Below are positions 26,101 through 46,200 of a stretch of 64,000 nucleotides of DNA, one piece after another (the first letter of the stretch is position 1; each line of letters starts with the position of its first letter). The notes under the pieces were generated by a model. It made no database searches. It was not told the origin of the DNA and was given only the letters and a program-made list of their open reading frames with translations. The DNA comes from Toxoplasma gondii ME49 (Eukaryota > Apicomplexa > Conoidasida > Eucoccidiorida > Sarcocystidae). The stretch spans positions 7,346,343-7,410,342 of the forward strand of contig NC_031478.1 in assembly GCF_000006565.2 (NCBI RefSeq). Direction: 5' to 3'. The position numbers and the translations under genes were made by a program.

Positions 26101-26431
26101 ATGTCGCAAGGCGAGAGAGGAAGAGGAGAATGGCCGCCGCAAAGCAGAAGGCTGGAAGCGAGGCGAGGACAGAAGAGGACGACGAACTGCGCCCGGTGTC
26201 TCCAGGCACACAGCTCAACGGTGCGTCGTCGGAGTCCTGTCCACACGACGGAGCGGACGCCGGACGGACACAAGAGAGGAGAAACGAGAGGCCGGAGGAG
26301 ACGACAGATACGCGGCAGACCGAGAAGAACAGCGAGAGGAGAAGCGACAAGATCAGAAGAACGAGAACAGAGGGGGAAGAGGCGAGCAGAGCAAGTCTGG
26401 AGCGCGAGGGAGAAAGAGAGACGCGCTGCAT
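23176..26431 (-). CDS. ALG14: UDP-N-acetylglucosamine transferase subunit ALG14
   Basis: Exons in coding order: 26431-25957, 25422-25289, 24506-24270, 23927-23868, 23346-23176. They sum to 1077 nt (358 aa) with all phases closing. ALG14 is the ER membrane anchor that recruits ALG13; together they add the second GlcNAc to dolichyl-PP-GlcNAc on the cytosolic face. Diagnostic blocks in order: 'VTVVVLGSGGHTGEMLRLV' (split by intron 1), 'RFPRSREVGQS' with 'LRLVWRLNPQL', 'VLVNGPGSCVP', and 'RLIYVESVCRVDSLSLSG' followed by 'DRFLVQWSGLAEKFP'. ATG is at 26431. Residues 1-158 form an unusually long N-terminus with two hydrophobic spans ('VLVLLILSLLLSLFFSV' and 'AFCFAAAILLFLS'). A charged insert at the start of exon 3 ('KELDEETKKAQEA') also lengthens the protein; typical ALG14 proteins are about 200-240 aa. 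It is divergent from the MYST gene. Confidence 0.94.
23637..23705. repeat. (TA)n-type microsatellite in an ALG14 intron
   Basis: A TATATA/CAAATA/TGTATG array lies in the last ALG14 intron (23347-23867). Confidence 0.85.
25645..25701. repeat. (TA)n microsatellite in an ALG14 intron
   Basis: A TA tract lies in the first ALG14 intron (25423-25956), flanked by a TGCATGC word near 25700. Confidence 0.85.
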
Positions 26432-29058
26432 AGCTGCTCGTCAAGTATCGGAGCTCCCTCGGCCATTGACGTTTGCCTCTGCTACGCTCCGCCGACTCTC
26501 TCGCTCTTCTTTTCAGAGCACCAGGAAAACACACAAGCTCGAAGACCGCGCGCGTTTCTGCCTGCGCAAACTTCCACACTGCTCCTCTCGACGTGAACGT
26601 CCGCTGGACTCCTCGCGGAAAGGAATCGCCGCGCCCCAGGAACTCGTCGTCTCTCTCTGCAGTTGCCTTTGTTTTCTCCGCAAGCCAGAAGGAACGCAGA
26701 TTCCCGACTCTGAATGCCTTTCTCTCCGGTCTCTGCGTACCTGATGACGACTCTGGCTGCTGCAACTCGGCACCCGGACGGCGAGGCGTTACTTCTGTGC
26801 AGCTCACATCGAGGAAGTGCCAAGAGAGTCGCGAATCGCCCTGTCGACAGTCGAGCGTTGTCGAGAGAGAAACGCGGGAGACGCTGGAAATCTAGACCTC
26901 CGCAAGGGAGACCCAAAGAACCTCGGCAGATCAGTCAGCACAGCGCATGCGGTCGTCGGCTGTTTGTCTGTTCCGGCAGATGTAACGCGCCGAAGGAGGC
27001 AGATGTGTGCATGTCGCTGCTTTCGCAGGGAGGAAACATATGCACCGGCTCTGCACACTGGCAGAGAACTCTTCAAATTCAGGTTTTCTCGAGAAACAAA
27101 GAGACACGGGAACGCCGTTCAACGTGGAGGAACCGTTCGAGGCCTCTCCACGGATGCATGCGTCTTCGGGGGCGCTGAAAAAAAAGCTGGAACTTTTTCC
27201 TCGACTCGCTTCTTTTCCAGCCTCGTCGGCCTTCGTCGATGTGCCTCTCGGCCTTTGTCGGAGTTGTAGAAAACGCATCTTCAAGGCTCTCGCCGCTTCT
27301 GTCTTTCGTCTCTCCGCAGCCGCCACAAAGCCTCGCGTTGCAGAGGAAAGGGAGAAATTCAGGCTTCGCGCCTGCCGTCTCCGCTCGGAGACTCTTGATG
27401 AAAGAATCCGCGGAGAAGGAGACCCGCACAAGCAAAAAAGAGGCGAGAAATGAGACAGCGGCAAGCGGCGGGGACAGGAGCGAAATGAGAGGAACCAACG
27501 GACCATGTTTCTCTGTTTAGGAGACCTTCACTTTCTCTCGGGGAGGCGTCGACGCTCGGAGCTCAGGAGTCTGTCGAGCGCAAGAATACATTGTACGGGG
27601 GTGACATTTGTTCGGCATCATTCGCATTCTTCGTTCTCTGTGTCGCACCGTCACCTTCTTCATTTCTCACTCATTCTCTCGCGTTTCTGCTTCCTCGTCT
27701 TGGTCCTTGAGCTCTCTCTGTGTGCAGCTGAGAGCCGCTGCTGCAGCTATGTCTGCAGTCTTTCCTTCTTTGTTTTAGATCCCTTACGCCAGCCGTTTTC
27801 CTCAGGTGAAGAGTCTCTGAACCTTCTCTCTCTCGCGGCCCGAGCAGAGGACCCCCTCTCTTCTTTTTCTTCTTCGTTTTTCTCTTCTCTCTTCTCCCCT
27901 CCGTTTTCTCTGCACTCCTTTGCCGGCCGCCTCGCGCCTGTCTTGCGTGCTCTCAGGTCAACTGAGCAGGGCGAGACTGCTCACTTGCTTTCCTCTTCCA
28001 AGTGACGCTTGAAGATCCAGAGCAGGTCTGCGTTTTCCGGCTCGTTCCCCTGCTTCGCTCTCTTGTCTTGCGTGATTCTCGGAAAGAAATCGACGGCAGG
28101 GCGTCCCCGTCTTTCCATGCAGCTGGACGGGCAGCACCGTCTTCGCGTGTCTTTGCTCCCTCGTTCCCCGTCGAAAGTTTTTCGTTTTCTTTTTTTCCTT
28201 CGGACTCTCTAGTCTCGTCTTTCAAGAATCCTCCGTGGAAAACCAAGTCGTCGCTTCCGGTCTCTTCACGACACCAAGCGTCGTCCCCAGTTTCCAAAGA
28301 AGACTCGCTCTGCCTCAGAGCTGCTCGGCTTTTCCTTCGTGAGTTGTGTGAAATCACTTTCTCCTTCGCGGTCGCACCGGCTCCCCGGTAGCTCTTCCGC
28401 AGCGACGACGCGGCTTTCTCTCTGCGTCCTTTCTCGCGAGAAGAACCAACCTCCCGCCAGTCTCCTGCCAGGCCCCGCGGCACCGGCCGAGCCGTCTTCG
28501 CTCCAGCGACTTCGTCAGAGGCGAGCCGAGAGCCGGTGCGAGACGCCTGCGGAGTTTTTCCAGCACTACTCACCCGCGCCGCCGCCCTGGAGGAGACACT
28601 TGTGGGGAAGGCCCTCGCTTTCCGCGGGCCGCCTCCAAGGCCCAGCAGAGCAGTCGGCTGAGGCACAGGCCTTTCCGGTCCGAGGCAAGGAGATACTTGC
28701 GGCAGACCCCCGCAGAGAGTCGGCGTGAGCGCGTCAGCTCGGCATCCCTGGATGTCTGTCGACGCGGAAAAAAAGGCGAGTTGAAGCCCGTTGGTACAGA
28801 CGATCGAGCTCCATCCTTCTCTCTCTACACCTGGTCGAGGGTCGATCTGTAGACCAAAGACTCGCGCGTCTGTCCTGCTCTTTCACCACTGAAGATCGAA
28901 ACAGAGAAGTTGCCGCATTTGCTCCACACCGAACAGCAGCAAGAACGTGAAGGACGAGGCGACGCAACCTTAGAGCGCCGCAGGAGCTTGCACTTCAACG
29001 TTTTTAGGGCAGACGGACTCGCCGTATATGGAGGGAGACGCATCGAGGATCTGCAGCG
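26432..29058. promoter_or_regulatory. divergent intergenic region between ALG14 and the MYST gene
   Basis: The two genes are transcribed away from each other, so this 2.6 kb should carry both promoters and both 5' UTRs. No TATA box position stands out, as expected for coccidian promoters. A TGCATGC word, known to be over-represented upstream of Toxoplasma genes, is at 27155-27161. A possible extra minus-strand exon is listed separately. Confidence 0.5.
27985..28740 (-). CDS. candidate exon of an unrecognised minus-strand gene
   Basis: A minus-strand frame is open from about 28740 down to 27953. It ends well at a consensus donor (gcaa|gtgagc, exon end 27985). The product is rich in Arg, Ser, Lys and Glu, with no domain recognised; it includes 'AAWKDGDALPSISFRESRK'. 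It contains no convincing ATG at its left limit and I could not connect it to a next exon. It may be an upstream exon of a longer ALG14 transcript, a small independent gene, or chance open sequence in GC-rich DNA. Confidence 0.25.
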
Positions 29059-36386
<7,328 letters not shown>

Positions 36387-37029
36387 GTGGGGACCGTCGC
36401 GAGACCTTGCAGTTAACCAGGAAAGGATGCATAGACGGCGTCTGTGCTCAGAGAAACGGCGCTCCTCAAAGAAAAGAAACTACGGCGTCTGCGTACCGTC
36501 AGAGGCGAACGGAATGACAGAGTGCGTCCGAGGTGGACGAGCTTTGCGGCTTTGTCACTCTTCATTTTTCTACCGTGACTCCTGCTGAGTCGATACGGGA
36601 TGAAGGCGCTGCTTCTGCTGCTGCACAAAGCTCAAGAGACGTCGAGTCCAGACGGGGAGACAGAGAGAAACCTCGAAGCCGATGCCGGTGCATGCGTTGA
36701 CGACAGAGGGGAGACACGGAGCCTTAAGGATCCAAGAGACACACAGAGAGAAACACAGTCAGAATGACTCAGACCTTCTTTCGTTCGTCTATCTGATTAG
36801 TGGATGGAAAAATAGCGGAGAGCGGCAGACCTACGGAGGCTCAAGAGAGAACAACACCACCGAAGAACAAGAGATTCAGCAACGAATCCTTGAAGGGAAA
36901 CCGAGGCTGGAACCCTCAGAAAAAGAAGAAGAGACAAACCATTGACAAAAGGCAGAGGGAGACGAGCACCAGTGTAAAACGGTCGTACAAATTTACACCT
37001 CACACCGTAACAGATAGACGGACAATAGT

Positions 37030-37085
37030 GCATATATACTCCTGTGCATATATACATATATATATATATATATATATTTATATAA
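37030..37085. repeat. (TA)n microsatellite, intergenic
   Basis: A TATACA/TATA tract lies in the MYST/PRMT convergent intergenic region. A shorter TA run is at about 37398-37416. Confidence 0.85.
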
Positions 37086-39036
37086 ATACACATACATCGG
37101 TCTACTGATGGATTTACTAACGTTTCTGGAGAACTGAGGAAGCGCGCAAGGGGATGTTTGCCAACGCATTCCATGCTTGAGACAGAGCCCTGTCTGAACG
37201 CAGGCCAATGGCTTCATGTAGGACCTAGGCGAGAGCTCTTTATTTTTGCGTGTGGGGTCGTTTTGTTTGTGGAGAGATGCATGCAGTGACGCGTTTCCAT
37301 ACGCTCTCACTCCTGCGGATTCCGGTAATGTCCCCGTCAGTCCCTCCATCGCGATGTATGAATGTAACGAACTTCATATTTGTACATCCCTCACATATAT
37401 ATATATATATATATGTGCAAGAAGGGAACTGTGTTTTTAATGACAGTGTAGGCTTTGCGTTGGAATCAGTGAGAGGGATTGCGGTGGAGCACAGTGTCGG
37501 GGTCGCAGCTTTTGAAGGCTCTTTTCGAGGAAGTTCGGGGCTGTCGTCTGGCCGGTTGTGTACCCGTATGCACCTATTTATCCCTCTCGACTTTCAAGGA
37601 TGAATGCCAAGCGAACAACGCGTGCAGTCAGTCGATGGAAAGGGAGACGGGAAGGAAAGGCGAGAAAGGCAGAGCAGAAAGAAAGGCCTGAAGAAGAGCG
37701 GGGCGTTACGATTTGACGAGACGGAGAGAAGAAGGCACAGCGATGTTGGAAGAACCATCTGGGGATAAAAAGTCGGGGACAGAGAGTGAGAGAGACATGA
37801 GAAGTGCCACTCAAAGAAGCAACGCTCGATGACCTCATTCGCGGATGGCCTCTCGTTTTTTCGTCGCTTCTTCGAGCTTCTTGTTCACCTTCCGTCTCCG
37901 ACTCTCTGCATCGTCTCTCGTGTTCTCGGTTTTTGCGAGTCGCGACTTGGAGTCTCGAGGCAGTTTTTGTTCTTCTTTCCTTTCCGTTACCTGTCGCTCG
38001 CGATGTGCTCTCTTCTCGCGGCACCAGGGCGTTCCGGCAACCAGGCGAGGCCTCGGGCGCCTCTAGACGCGCGGTTGTGTGTCTCAGAAAGCAGTTGCCA
38101 TGTTCTCCTTTCTGAGGAAAACAAGCCTTCTTCGACTTCGGTCCGGTTCGCCAGCCGCTAGAATAAAACGCGAGACTACAGTGGACGAGAAAAGAGAGAG
38201 TCGATTGTAGGGAACAGGAGCAACAAAAGAGATTTGAAGTACCAGTCATGTAACACTGCAAATGCGCAAAGCACCTTCGAAAAACACACCCAGAAGTTCT
38301 TTTCTTCACTCGTTGTCTTCAGAGGCGTTCCGAGGGGAAGTACAGAAATACAAATTCCACACAGAAACGATCAAACAGAGGCTACGCCATTTGACGACAA
38401 CACACCGATTCCTGCATAGCCTTAGTCCACGCACACCGATATACGCCATGCGCAGGCATATATGTAAAGTTGTTTTTCAGTGCAACGGCGCTAGACGCTG
38501 GACACCGGTACCCCTCTGGACTCCTGAAGACAGCGAACGGTGTTAATTTCAATATCCGTCCTTTTTCCATGTTTGCTTGGAAGCTGTGGTCATTAGCAGT
38601 GGGGATTAGTAAAGCCAAAGAACCAAGCCGGTGGAATCTGTATGAGTTGATTCCGGCCACACCTGGTCTTTTATTATCGGTGTACTGTGAATCCAGATTT
38701 GTCTTGTAGTTCTCGATCCTTTGTTTGCAGTGACCTTTGTACTCCAAATCCTTCCAGGTACCACTCGAGCGGTGTTCAAACTTTGACGACTTATATGGAA
38801 TCCCCAGAGCGAGTTAGAGGGAAGAAGAGAACAGATCATGCGGACTGAGTAGCTGTGGCGTGGATCGAAAGATACGTCCAAGCGTTTCCTTTGTGAACAC
38901 AAGCGCGCCCCCTCCCTTCTCTCAGTGTGTCGCCATTTTATCTTCAGCATCGCCGATGAGCCTTTTCTCAACAAGAAAGCATAGTTTTTTTTACTCCATA
39001 TCTGTCTTCACGCTTTTACATGTAGACCTTCTCTAC

Positions 39037-39038
39037 TC

Positions 39039-39070
<32 letters not shown>

Positions 39071-39115
39071 AGGTATATATATATATATATATAAAGGTAT
39101 ATGTGCATATATGCA
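39037..39115. repeat. (TA)n microsatellite, intergenic
   Basis: Two TA runs are separated by the repeated words ATAAAGGTA. Another TA run is at about 39870-39897. Confidence 0.88.
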
Positions 39116-39865
39116 TGTGACTGTATAATGCCTACCACGTGACTGAGAAGAGTTCTAGAACTGTAGTAGTTGAAAACCAGTCGTCCAGCTTTCACTGCTA
39201 TTCTCTTTCGATAGCCTTCTCCTGTTTTCATCCGACTGGCGTCGCTGCCTTCCTTCTCCACTCGGCCCACAATCGACTTCCGAACACGCACTGGCAGGCT
39301 TCCACCAGCAGAAACGCAGGGAGTTTTATGTCTCTGCAGCGACTTGGGTTCCCCCATTGTTTTGAGGACGCGTCACGGCCCGTCCAAAAAATGATGAACA
39401 GAAGATGTCACGGACAATTTCGGTTGCACGCATCAGCAGAAGAGTTACAGGCAGACGCTGCGCCTGCGCTGTGGAAGAGAACACCCGGCGCACTGCTGGA
39501 AAGATCCTCACGGAAAAAGGAAACGCACAACAGACCTGGCGAACCACACCTGGTAGGGAACTTCTATGCACTTGGTGCATGTGAGACAGGAAATATACAA
39601 AAATATGCAACAAGGATGAGTGAGCGCATGAAAGCACCTGCATGCCCGCCTGTGCATGGGAGGATTCGCTTCTTGAGTACGTGTGGTCTACCGGGTGAGG
39701 GAATAAGAAAACGAATTGCCCTTTGCTGCAGTTACTGCCAAGGAGCTCGCCTGTGTGTGAAAAGCCTCTCAGCAAACGCATCTGGAGGGAGCGTGAGAGA
39801 CAAGCAAATTCGAAGAAGACGCTTCACACCCCTATTTAACTTGGGTATTAACGAAGGTGTGAATG

Positions 39866-39900
<35 letters not shown>

Positions 39901-40214
39901 CCCCTCCCCGCCATGACATTCACGACATTCACATAAACGAGTATTACCACAGAAACACACATTCACTCATGCGTCCACTCCAAATATGTAGAGTGCCAGA
40001 TACCTGTGTGTCATCAGGTGACCATATATCCCCTGAACATGGAGGCACTTCCGAAAGAGTCAATTGAGGTTCCGTAAAAAAGACTGGCGACGCCGCTACA
40101 AGGTGTACTGGTTGTTCGTGCTTCATTTCTCGAAGAGAGCACTAAAGTGAAAGACAGTGACACAAACGAACAAGAAAATACCCTTTCCGAGTAGTTGGAG
40201 CTCTGTGATTTCCG

Positions 40215-43200
40215 TTATTCTATCCGAATACAAGACGCCTGCTCGTCGTAGTCGATGTGAATAGGACCGAACTCGGCAACGACGCCTTGACGGGGTCTCT
40301 CGACATAACCTTGAAAAGTGTAAGTTGGTCGAGATACTTCCATCTGCACTGCTTGCTTTTTCTTCCCCTGGACACAGACAGAATCAAAATGACAAACAGA
40401 CAGGAAACGCCGAGAATACACCCACCAGCGAGACAGCGCATCACATTCGACACGCTCCACACACAAAAACCTAACCATACATGGATGTGCATCTACCTAT
40501 AGGGACGTATAATATCCACGCTTCCATATATATACATATATATATATATATATACATATGTACATATATATATATATATATATACATGTATATATACATA
40601 TAAATATATGCATACATATATCTATATTTAGATATATATATATATATATATATATATGCGACTCGACACCATTAGCTAGGCGTATGAAAATCTGGTATAC
40701 AGTCTGAGTGTTCCGTTTTCTCTTCTTTTCTGTTTCCTTTGTTTTTTACTCAGAATGTGCCAGTGGGGTGAGAGCAGTGGTGTGCTTGCTTCCTTTTCCA
40801 CTCCCGGGCTCGCTTTTTGTGAGGGTTGCCTGCTCACCACACTCTGGGGAACAGTCTCCACTTGGTAGTTTTTCAAGTCTGCGATGGTGAAGAGAGTGAT
40901 TCGGTCTCGCGGTCGGACTTCGATTTCCTTCCCCAGCAGCACGACGTTTGTGTACCAGCTGTCGCACTGCTGCTCGAACACAGTTCCAAAGTGTCTCCCC
41001 TGGAAAAAAAGAGCAGTGTAGATATCAGAGGCGTCTTCTCCGGGTGGCAGGAGAGAAAGCAGCCGAGAAGAACTTGACCGCAGACACCGGGTGGAACACC
41101 CGAAGCGACAAAGAAGACGAAGGGATTGCGAGCGAAGAACAAGAAGCAAACGCAGAACAGGAAAACAGACTGCGGGACTTCAGGGGGCGCGAGTACGGGT
41201 ACAAGAGGTAAGGGAGGTCTCGGTGGTGAGGCGACGGAACGTTTCTTGTGGCATGGCAGGAGAGACGCGAAGAAGGCAGTTGCCTTTCCGAGGGCGAGAC
41301 AACGCAGATCGGAACTCACCGGACGAATTTCGACGTCAATGGCGGCGAGGAAACCTGCAAACAGGCCTCTCCGTGTGACCGTGAACTCCAACCGTCGTCG
41401 CTGAGAAAGGAGAGACACACCGACTCGCGACCGGAGACATACGTCGCGTCTCATTTGTACAGGATACACACCGAGTGAGTATGAAACGCAGCATAACGGA
41501 GAGGTGGAGAGACTTTTGCCGAAGACGTTTTTTCTGAGAGGAAGTCTCGAAGGCAGCCCCGTCTGCGTTTCGTTGCCCTCGACAGCAGAGCGATAGCGAG
41601 GCTCCACGCGCGGGAGGCGGTGAACTTCAAATCGGCGGAGGCGAGACGCACGCAACGCTTGAACTTGAGCGGCGCTTTTCAAAGACACCAACACTACAGA
41701 GGGGAGGCGAGACCCCTGCGGGGGAACAAGCCGCGAGACAGGAAGACCGCTAGAAGGATGTGTACGTAAAACGATGGACATCGGAGAGGCGGAACGACAC
41801 TGAAAGAACACAAGAAGGAAATCCCCCGGATAAAGCAGAAGACGGATGTTCGTGGACGACTTCTCCCACCACGACTGCACTGAACAATTTAGCGTCTGAG
41901 CAGCCGTTTTCTCTCCCTACCAAAAAGAGTGGAAGTTGACAAAAGCCACCGAGAGAAACACAAAGGCAGAGCTGCGCAAGGAAAGTCAAAGACGAGTGAC
42001 ATACGGCATTTAGAGGGTAGAAGTGAAACCTACTTGAAGCATCTGGCGCTCCATGGGCTCTTCGAATCGCAGTTCCTCCATGGGCAGGAGGCTGTCGCAA
42101 AGGAGGAGAGACGAGAACTGAAGACTGACCTAAAACAGGAAGAGCCGGTAGAGAGACACAAGAGAAGAAACGAAGATGGCAGAAACAGAGGAGATGGTGG
42201 ACCTGTCGAGACTTAGAAGGCCTCGAACAAGAAGAACGAGGCATCAAGACGCCACAACAAAACAGAGAGGAAGGGAAACAAGACACAAGAAGTCGCAGAA
42301 GAAAGGGAGAGACGATCCGCAAGAAGTGGAAGACCTCGGCATTCAGAACGCCGAACGAGCAAGTGGAAGAAGACGCCAACAAGGACACAGAAACGAAAAG
42401 AGAAAAATGGGAAAGGAGAGGAAACGATCGATGAAGAAAGACACAACTTACACTTTGAAAGAGTCGCCTCCTAGGCGAGAAGATTGTGCGTTCTGGATGA
42501 TCTGTGGCCTGTGTCAACACAGCAGAGCAGGCGAATCCGGAAACCTTCAATGCCGCTTCGTTCTCTCTCTTTCCATTCCGTCCCCTCTCTTCCCCGTCTC
42601 CACTCTCTGTCTGCATTCAGTCCTCTCTGTTTTTCCTTCCACTCTCTCGTTTTCTTCTTCCAAATCCGATGGCAGCTGACAGTCGATTCCTTCCCCTTCG
42701 GGCATGGTTTCTGTGATACGACAGTCGTCAGCATGTGTGGCAGTCGTAAACTCTACGATTGAGATGCTTCTTCCACCTGGGCCATCGAGACCTCAAGTAA
42801 AGATCGCAAACATTTCACATTGATCCTCTGTACCATGAGACCGGAAACAGTGAGTTGTTCTCGACAGTCAGCTCGGAGTGCTCACCAACTTCCCTCTATC
42901 GAGTTACCGCACTGCCTCCCTCGAGGCTCCGCAGCTTATCCCGGCCGTTCTTTTTCAGTATAATTCACCGACTATCGCTTCGATGCACAGACGGACGGAC
43001 TCCTTGTTTGTTTTGCTGCTTCGTGACTCAGCCAGTCGTCTCAAGAACCGCACATCAACTTCCGATAAAGACGACGGCCCCGAATGTCAGACCGGCGATT
43101 CACGTGGAAGAGATTGAGAGAAACATGTATGGACTACGAGTTCAGAAGGACTTGACGAGGCCTTTAACATGTTCTTTAACTATGAAACGTTTCCGCTCCT

Positions 43201-46200
43201 GCTTACAAGAAACAAAAATCTATTTCCGAAAATCTATTTCTGTTGACTGGTTCCTGGGTTTCCTTCTTTGACACAGTGTATCCAGGAAGCTCCACAAATG
43301 GATGTCACGTTGGTAAAAAGAGACTCGATCGCAAGTAGGCAACAAGTGCTTGCTCACTGTCCCGTGATTAAACTTATGATTGTCGTCCCTGCCCTGACTT
43401 TTTACGAGCGGCGAACAAATGGTGGAGTTCCGGTGCACATCGTGACGGGATTTTAGGCGTTGCGCGTGACCGTGAGCAGGGTCCCTTCGAGTCGTTTTCT
43501 TCTGATGAGCTTCGAAGGCGCCTGTACGTTTCTGTCTCGCGTTTTCCCCAACTTCTTTTTTACCTTGTACGGGATGTTTTCGCGAGTGGGGAAGGCGCAG
43601 GGCGCGACGCACGTGGTGGCCGCCGTCGGAATCGACTTCGGACAGTAGCCAAGTCTGCGTTGAATGTCGAGGTAGACGTCCGCAGCGCCTTCTTGAGAAG
43701 CAAAGTCTCCAAGAATTTCGTGGATGACCATGTCGTAGTAGCAAGGGAAAGAAGCCGGAGCGTGTGGCGAGAGCGACGTGGACGGCGAAGATGGCGTAGA
43801 AAGAGCAGCTGGCGTAGCCGGAGAAGCGCGCGCCAGGGTCGAGGTCGAAGGAGAGAGCGAACAGGCGGGGAAGACATCTCTGCAGAGTTTCGGAGCGAGG
43901 TGAGGAGGCGGGAGAGGAAACAACTTGCTGTATGTGCTGTGAATCACCAAAGGGCCAGGCCGCGCCGGCGACGCCAGAAACGCAGACGGCGGAGCCTTCC
44001 GCGCTCGCGTCTGAGAAGCTTTTTGAGACGGAAACGAAGACAAAGACAGACAGGAAGAAGCCGAAGAAGTAGAGGAAGAAAAAGAAGGGTGAGATGAAGA
44101 GCTCCCTGGGAGAAGCGGCCCATCTGAGTAGGCAAGACGCTGCGCAGAATTAGGAGATGAGGACGCAGGAGCCGATGTGGGGAGAGACGCACAGCCAGCA
44201 GGTCCCCCGCACCGAGCTTGAGGAAGCGAGGACGACGGAGACGGGAGGAGCGGCGGATGAGTCAGAGAAGGGAGGGAGGAGGAAGAGATCGCATCGGCAG
44301 AAGGCACAAGAAGACAGTCAGGCACCGAGTGAGAAGATGCAAGAGTCGCGAAAGAAGAAACGTCTGAGTGGGAGGAACATAGGCGAGGCGTATCGTCAAC
44401 ACACATGCAGTCGGTTGCTCTCGAAGCCGAGGGACCCGCTGCCGAGGCGGCAGGCGAAGGTGACGAAGAAGAGTCTCGAAGAAGGGCAGAAGGCAGGGAG
44501 GCAGAAGAGAGAGAAGACGCGTGGAGAGACTCCGAAGAAAGCGTGGAAGAAGAGTCCTCGAGAGAAGAAGGAAGTTGTGAGTCCCGCGGAACAGCGCAGA
44601 CAGATGACCAAGATGTCGGAAGAACAGACAGAGACGAAACTCGCGCAGAAAGCGCAGGCGTTGTCGAGTGAGGCAACGGGGTACGACAGGACGCGGTGGA
44701 GAGAGGAGCGGAATCGAGAGAGGACTCCAGATTGGTCTTGTCCGAGTTCTGGGCCTTCAGAGACATGCGAGATGGGGCTCGGTACCGGCTCGCACTTGAA
44801 TTTAAGCCGAATTGTCTCACGAAAGATGTCGCGAGAGAGGCCGACGTTTTGCTGACCTGAAAACGGAGACAGGAGATACGCGTCGTCAGCCACATCCTTC
44901 CGGGAAAAGGTTTTGTTTCGCAGAGAGGTTTTCGGACTTTAAACCACAGGAACATTGGAAGGAGAAAAAACCGAGTTCGAAACGAAAAGATGGCGACATC
45001 AGAAAGCTCGAAACATGAGAAGAAAACGCTTATAAATAACCACGGATCAGACATTACCCCTTCCAGGTCAACTGTGCAACGCATCCTCGGATCTGAGGAG
45101 AGTTAGAGGCAAATCTAGGGATAAGGATATTATCGACGACAGGTATAGAGAGATACTCATAGCGATACAAAGATGAATAAAGAGTGATGGAGGTACACAA
45201 ACAGTATTAGAGACATAGATAGGTCGAAAAGCAGAGTTAGATGACAGACAGGTGCATGTTCGCAGATACGTCCAGACAAATTGACGTATGTATGTATATA
45301 TATCTAAGTGCATCTATGTAGATAGGTAAAGCTACTGATATAGATATAGATGGACATATATAGAAAAAAGGAAAGCTGAAATCCGAGAACAGCGAGAAGA
45401 AGCAAAGGATCTCCCACCGGTTTAGCTTCTCTCGGGGGTCAGGGCGACCTCCCCCTCCCCCCCTCGCCAAAGTTTGTAAACGTAAGACGTTATCCTTCAC
45501 TTCTCGATTCTCCCGCGGTTCCGTTTTTTCTTTTTCTCTCGCGTTGACTTCACCGTCGCGGACTAGAAAGTGATTCTTGGCTGCTAAAGCAGACCAATGA
45601 ATGTTGCTGTTTTTTAACCTCCAGGGATTGTGTGGTGGCAAGTCCGCAGCAGCACCGTCCGGCTCACCTCAAGCGCATCGACGTACTCGGCACCGGCCTT
45701 GACAGCGAGGACAGCGAGCAGGGCGATAGGCCCCGTTCCGATTTCGAGGACGCGTTTCCCCTGGACGTATGTTCTTTTCTTTTTGACGCCCCTCTCCCCT
45801 TCTTCGTCATCTTCGAGAGAGCCGCTGCACGGTCTGAAAGACTTTACATCGACAACTCCGTCGTCGAGTTCTTCCTCTCCACTTTCTTCATCTTCGTCCT
45901 GCGTCTCGACCCCAGAGAGTCCTCGCGCGTCGCCCAGTCTTCTCTCTTCGCGGAACAGACGACAATTGCTGGTACCCTCTAGCTGTGCCAGTTCTGAGGT
46001 CGCCACTCTCCGCCGCACGCCGTCGTTCGTCATCTCTTGGACGTCTTCTCCACCAACTTTCTTCTCGCCTCCACACTTCTTGCCTCTCTCTGCCTCCTGT
46101 GTCTCCTCTCTCGGTCCCGATGCGTGCAAACGAGGCATGCTCGCCGCATTCGCGTCCTTGTTCTCGCTCTCGTCCTCCCGTCCTGCTTCACCTCCTGGAT

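Larger units (their letters stand above)
36387..40214. other. convergent intergenic region between the MYST and PRMT genes
   Basis: This 3.8-kb stretch should contain both 3' UTRs. It carries several TA microsatellites (listed separately) and only short or incoherent open frames. I recognise no gene or RNA in it. Confidence 0.6.

Noticed and set aside
37578..38309. 243-codon minus-strand frame in the MYST/PRMT convergent region
   Set aside because: It has no domain and no coherent splice sites, and its mixed composition looks like chance open sequence; the region should be 3' UTR or intergenic.
41500..41700. Possible extra PRMT exon containing '[16 protein letters not shown]'
   Set aside because: Joining 'EPMERQMLQ' directly to the 'LEFTVTRRG' exon gives a better fit to the methyltransferase barrel and keeps phase 0.
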